A stretch of 54,059 bases of DNA. Origin: Edaphobacter sp. (GTDB lineage Bacteria > Acidobacteriota > Terriglobia > Terriglobales > Acidobacteriaceae). Below are positions 51,147-54,059 of this stretch, piece after piece. A model generated the notes under the pieces. That model was not told where the DNA came from, did no database searches, and saw only the letters and a program-made list of their open reading frames with translations. Every line of letters begins with the position of its first letter. Position 1 is the stretch's first letter. The position numbers and the translations under genes are program-made. The DNA lies in the NCBI GenBank assembly GCA_025462645.1, contig JAOAPB010000136.1, positions 1 to 54,059 on the forward strand, given 5' to 3'.

Positions 51147-52163
51147 TCAGCCGAGCCACTTTGGGTTGGCGGCGGTTCCGTCGAACTGGCTGGTGGTTTT
51201 GAATAGCTCGAATCGTCCCTCGCCGGCGGCTTCGCGGGTTCGGTCGAGCAGGCTGGCTGCCTGCGTTTGGGTGAGGGGCTTGAAGGTCTTCGCCGCTTGA
51301 AGGGCTTGATCGAGGATTGTAGGTGAATCGATTCCGGTGATGACGACGGAGACGGGCTGCGTGAGGGAGTAGTGGAGGGCCTCGATGGGCTCGACGGTCT
51401 TGCTCTCGAGGATGTGATGATCGCCGAAGGTCTTCATGGCGAGGACTGCGGTGCCCTGCTGCAGGGCGACGGGCATGACCTCTTTTGCGAAGGAGCGGAA
51501 GTGCGCGTCCATGACGTTGATCGGCATCTGGACGGTGTCGAAGTGGAAGTTGTGCTTGCGGGCGGTCTCGAACATGCGGAGGTGGACGGCGGGATCCTTG
51601 TGGCCGGTGAAGCCGATGTAGCGGATCTTGCCGGCCTGTCTTGCGGCGACGGCTGCTTCGAGAGCACCGCCAGGGGCGAAGATGCGGTCGGGGTCTTCAA
51701 ACCGGATGATCTCGTGGAACTGGACGAGGTCGATCATGTCGGTCTGGAGGCGGCCGAGGGACTGCTCCAGCTGCTTGTTGTAGGAGTCTCTGGTGCGTCC
51801 ATCCATCTTGGTCATCAGGAAGACCTTGCTGCGGTAGCCATCGTGCAGGGCCTGGCCCATGCGGACTTCGCTGATACCGTCGTTGTAGTCCCAGCAGTTG
51901 TCCATGAAGGTGATGCCATGGTCGATGGCCTGACGGATGAGGTGGATGCTCTCGTTGGCGTCGGGCTGCTTGCCGAGGTGGTAGCCGCCGAGCCCGATGG
52001 CGGAGACGCGTTCGCCGGTCTTGCCGAGCTCGCGGTAGAGCATGTCGGGGGATTCGGTGCGAGGGGTGGGTTTGGCGGGCGAGGCTGACTGGGCGAAGCT
52101 GGCGCCGCTTGCTGCGGTGACTCCGGCGACGGCTGCTGTCTTGAGGAAGTCTCTGCGTTCCAT
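51147..52163 (-). CDS. Aldo/keto reductase with Tat signal
   Basis: The 338-residue protein starts with a twin-arginine signal (MERRDFLKTAAVAGVTAA), so it is exported folded, probably with NADP(H). The AKR TIM barrel follows: YRELGKTGERVSAIGLGGY, the catalytic Asp and Tyr in FMDNCWDYNDG, Lys in LMTKMDGR and His in LVQFHEI. It lies 67 nt downstream of larB on the same strand and convergent with the hexuronate genes. The substrate is unknown; oxidation of a sugar or hydroxy acid in the periplasm is possible. Confidence 0.88.
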   Translation of the reverse strand: MERRDFLKTAAVAGVTAASGASFAQSASPAKPTPRTESPDMLYRELGKTGERVSAIGLGGYHLGKQPDANESIHLIRQAIDHGITFMDNCWDYNDGISEVRMGQALHDGYRSKVFLMTKMDGRTRDSYNKQLEQSLGRLQTDMIDLVQFHEIIRFEDPDRIFAPGGALEAAVAARQAGKIRYIGFTGHKDPAVHLRMFETARKHNFHFDTVQMPINVMDAHFRSFAKEVMPVALQQGTAVLAMKTFGDHHILESKTVEPIEALHYSLTQPVSVVITGIDSPTILDQALQAAKTFKPLTQTQAASLLDRTREAAGEGRFELFKTTSQFDGTAANPKWLG

Positions 52164-52230
52164 AGGTTCTCTCCTGGCAGGATGCTATTGGATGAGATGC
52201 GCGGTGAGAGGGTTGGAGATGGACCCCTTG

Positions 52231-52989
52231 CTAGGAAGGGTGGGAGGCGCGGGCGATGAGGGTGGCGGTGTAGGCTGCGCCGAAGCCGTTGTCGATGTTG
52301 ACGACGGTGACGTTGGGAGAGCAGGAGTTGAGCATGCCGAGGAGGGCGGCTGCTCCGGCGAAGGAGGCTCCGTAGCCGACGGAGGTGGGGACGGCGATGA
52401 CCGGGACGCCGACGAGGCCTCCGACGACCGAGGGGAGAGCGCCTTCCATGCCGGCGCAGACGATGACTGCGTCTACGCTGGTCAGCTGATCGCGGACGGC
52501 GAGGAGGCGGTGGAGGCCGGCGACACCGATGTCGTAGAGGCGGGTGACGCGGGTGTTGAAGAGCTCGGCGGTGATGGCGGCCTCTTCGGCGATGGGGAGA
52601 TCGCTGGTGCCGGCGCAGAGGACGGCGATGTGGCCCTTCGATTCGGGCGGAGTGGATTGACGCAGCGTCAGGGTGCGGGCCTGGGGGTTGTATTCGGCTG
52701 CGGGAAGGGCCGTGCGGACTGCGGCGGCAGTGGCTCCGTCGGCTCGGGTGGCGAGGACATCGGCGCCGGTGGCGGCCATGCGAGTGAAGATCTCGGTGGT
52801 CTGGGCGGGAGATTTGCCCGCGGCGTAGATGACCTCGGGGAGGCCGGTTCGAAGGGCGCGGTGATGGTCGATGCGGGCGTGGCCGAGATCTTCGAAGGGG
52901 AGATTGGCGAGACGCTCCGATGCTGCGGCGGGAGAGAGCGTGCCGCGCTGGACTTCGGCGAGGAGATCGAGGAGGGAGGACTTGTTCAT
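52231..52989 (-). CDS. larB: Nickel-pincer cofactor biosynthesis protein LarB
   Basis: LarB carboxylates and hydrolyses nicotinic acid adenine dinucleotide to pyridinium-3,5-biscarboxylate mononucleotide, the first step of the nickel-pincer nucleotide. The 252-residue protein has a LarB N-terminus (LARAEVQRG-like LLDLLAEVQRGTLSPAAA) and a C-terminal AIR-carboxylase-like domain with IAVLCAGTSDLPIAEEAA, VIVCAGMEGALPSVVGGLV and VPTSVGYGASFAGAAALL. It overlaps larC by 4 nt. Together they serve the LarA homologue at 46.6 kb. larE is not in the window. Confidence 0.93.
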   Translation of the reverse strand: MNKSSLLDLLAEVQRGTLSPAAASERLANLPFEDLGHARIDHHRALRTGLPEVIYAAGKSPAQTTEIFTRMAATGADVLATRADGATAAAVRTALPAAEYNPQARTLTLRQSTPPESKGHIAVLCAGTSDLPIAEEAAITAELFNTRVTRLYDIGVAGLHRLLAVRDQLTSVDAVIVCAGMEGALPSVVGGLVGVPVIAVPTSVGYGASFAGAAALLGMLNSCSPNVTVVNIDNGFGAAYTATLIARASHPS

Positions 52990-54059
52990 GAGGCCTTGCT
53001 GGTCTGGTATGCGGCGATGGCGGCCTGGATGACCGCTTTGACGGGGACGTTATGCTTTGTTGCGGCGGTACGGCAGTCCTCGAACTCCGGGGCGGCGTTG
53101 AATACTTCGCCGCTGCGGGAGCCTATCTTGATGCGAATATCGCCGTAGGGGGTGGCCAGGGTGGTGTGGGTGCGGTCGAGGCAGGAGCGGCGCTCCTGGT
53201 GGATGCGGACGCCGAGGGTGCTGGTCTCGCGGAGAAGGAGACGCTCGAGCGCGGGGGCGTGGGCGTCGTCGGCGAGGATGGTGATGAGGGTGCCGAGGCG
53301 TCCTTTCTTCATCTGGACAGGGGTGCACATGACGTCGAGCGCACCTTGCGCGAGTGCGGCTTCAGTGACGTGGGCGAGGATCTGCGGGCTGAGGTCGTCG
53401 AGCGCGGTTTCGAGGATGGTTACGGTGTCGGTGCCTTTAGGAACTTCGTCGGAGTTGCCGATGTTGAGACGGAGAACGTTGGGGAAGTCCTTTGGGTTGC
53501 GGGTTCCAGCTCCATAGCCGATCTGGTTGACGCGCATGGCGGGCTGGGGTCCGAAGGTTGGGGCGAGGGCACGGATGAGGGCTGCTCCTGTGGGCGTGAC
53601 CAGCTCTTTTTCGATATTGGCGGAGTAGGTGGGGAGACCGCGGAGGAGGTCTGCTGTGGCTGGAGCGGGGACGGGGAAGCGGCCGTGGGCGCAGTCGACC
53701 ATGCCACCGCCTATGTTGAGGGGTGAGCAGAACCATTGGAGGGGATGGCCGGTCTCGGCATGGGCCTGGGTGTTGAGGGTGTGGATGACGGAGCTCGCGG
53801 CTACGATGTCGACGATGGCGTCGACTGCGCCTACCTCGTGGAAGTGAATTTTCTCTATGTCTACGTTGTGGATCTTTGCTTCGCTGGCGCCCAGGAGCTC
53901 GAAGGTATGGATGGCTAGCTGTTTGACGGGAGCGGGGAGGCGGGTGGACTGGATGAGGGTGCGGATGACGGAGAGGGAGCGACCGTGAGTATGGGGGTGA
54001 TCGTGGCTGTGACTTGGCTCATGGCTGTGATCATGCTCATGGTCGTGATCATTCCTATG
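52986..54059 (-). CDS. larC: Nickel insertion protein LarC (N-terminus outside window)
   Basis: The frame is open to base 54059, giving the last 357 residues. LarC inserts nickel into the pincer nucleotide using CTP. At the window edge a histidine-rich stretch (HRNDHDHEHDHSHEPSHSHD and beyond, about 12 His in 25 residues) is the metal-storage segment seen in many LarC proteins. HFHEVGAVDAIVDIVAA, SPLNIGGGMVDCAHG, ETALDDLSPQILA and GSRSGEVFNAAPEFEDC follow, all DUF111 signatures. No frameshift is needed here, unlike the two-part LarC1/LarC2 of L. plantarum. The 4-nt overlap couples it to larB. Confidence 0.93.
   Translation of the reverse strand, partial: HRNDHDHEHDHSHEPSHSHDHPHTHGRSLSVIRTLIQSTRLPAPVKQLAIHTFELLGASEAKIHNVDIEKIHFHEVGAVDAIVDIVAASSVIHTLNTQAHAETGHPLQWFCSPLNIGGGMVDCAHGRFPVPAPATADLLRGLPTYSANIEKELVTPTGAALIRALAPTFGPQPAMRVNQIGYGAGTRNPKDFPNVLRLNIGNSDEVPKGTDTVTILETALDDLSPQILAHVTEAALAQGALDVMCTPVQMKKGRLGTLITILADDAHAPALERLLLRETSTLGVRIHQERRSCLDRTHTTLATPYGDIRIKIGSRSGEVFNAAPEFEDCRTAATKHNVPVKAVIQAAIAAYQTSKAS

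Noticed and set aside
52042..53148. A 368-codon plus-strand frame over larB and the aldo/keto reductase
   Set aside because: Gly/Asp/Val-rich antisense translation of larB; the minus-strand genes are unambiguous.

Overview
The window looks like chromosome of a free-living acidobacterium of the Terriglobus/Granulicella/Edaphobacter type (inference). Reasons are a TonB-dependent receptor with an N-terminal carboxypeptidase-regulatory-like domain, a GH92 mannosidase, several short dispersed intergenic repeats of the kind seen in that group, and about 60% G+C coding DNA with an orthodox housekeeping core. No phage, plasmid, transposase or CRISPR array was seen.

Layout. 1-4.5 kb: the end of a GH92 mannosidase and a large TonB-dependent receptor with a clear sigma70 promoter and a palindrome at its start site. 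4.8-8.8 kb, minus strand: tRNA-Arg(TCG), a small HMA-like protein, truB, folE, two tandem PTPS genes and a glycosyltransferase. 8.8-14.3 kb: a TlpA-like lipoprotein, then the minus-strand run rpsP-khpA-rimM-trmD-rplS-rnhB-PIG-L deacetylase, and a HAD phosphatase. 14.6-17.7 kb: an esterase/ATP-grasp pair and a PilZ/atypical response regulator pair, closed by a strong terminator. 17.8-24.7 kb: YceI, an MFS carrier, phenylalanine hydroxylase, a membrane-anchored MutS-like ATPase and a CPA1 antiporter. The hydroxylase and MutS genes lie between two inverted copies of a ~310-bp intergenic element.

24.7-31.7 kb: a siroheme plus ferredoxin-type sulfite/nitrite reductase operon preceded by an unannotated 21-codon polycysteine leader ORF and an attenuator hairpin; then a disulfide oxidoreductase, a DUF4126 protein, an SGNH hydrolase and PhoU. 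31.8-42.3 kb: amino-sugar/peptidoglycan salvage, consisting of a 1348-residue fusion of SSS transporter, serine beta-lactamase-like hydrolase and NamZ-type (DUF1343) muramidase, a GlcNAc kinase, NagA and a GH20 hexosaminidase, with an Hsp70-like protein. 42.5-54 kb: an outer-membrane porin-like protein followed by uxaC, a LarA-family epimerase, uxaE, a gluconokinase and an SDR dehydrogenase. Facing them are an exported aldo/keto reductase, larB and larC, the last running off the window.

How the genes work together. The right end encodes a coherent non-canonical hexuronate route: galacturonate to tagaturonate (UxaC), fructuronate (UxaE), mannonate (SDR), gluconate (nickel-pincer LarA homologue) and 6-phosphogluconate (GntK), with LarB and LarC supplying the nickel-pincer cofactor next door. 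No mannonate dehydratase or KDG kinase is present in the window. The folE/PTPS cluster and phenylalanine hydroxylase, 13 kb apart, plausibly share a tetrahydropterin cofactor. The most notable regulatory observations are the polycysteine leader, the three copies of the intergenic element (each with a hairpin, two 29-bp direct repeats and a conserved TATAAT-like box) and a FadR-type operator in front of uxaC.
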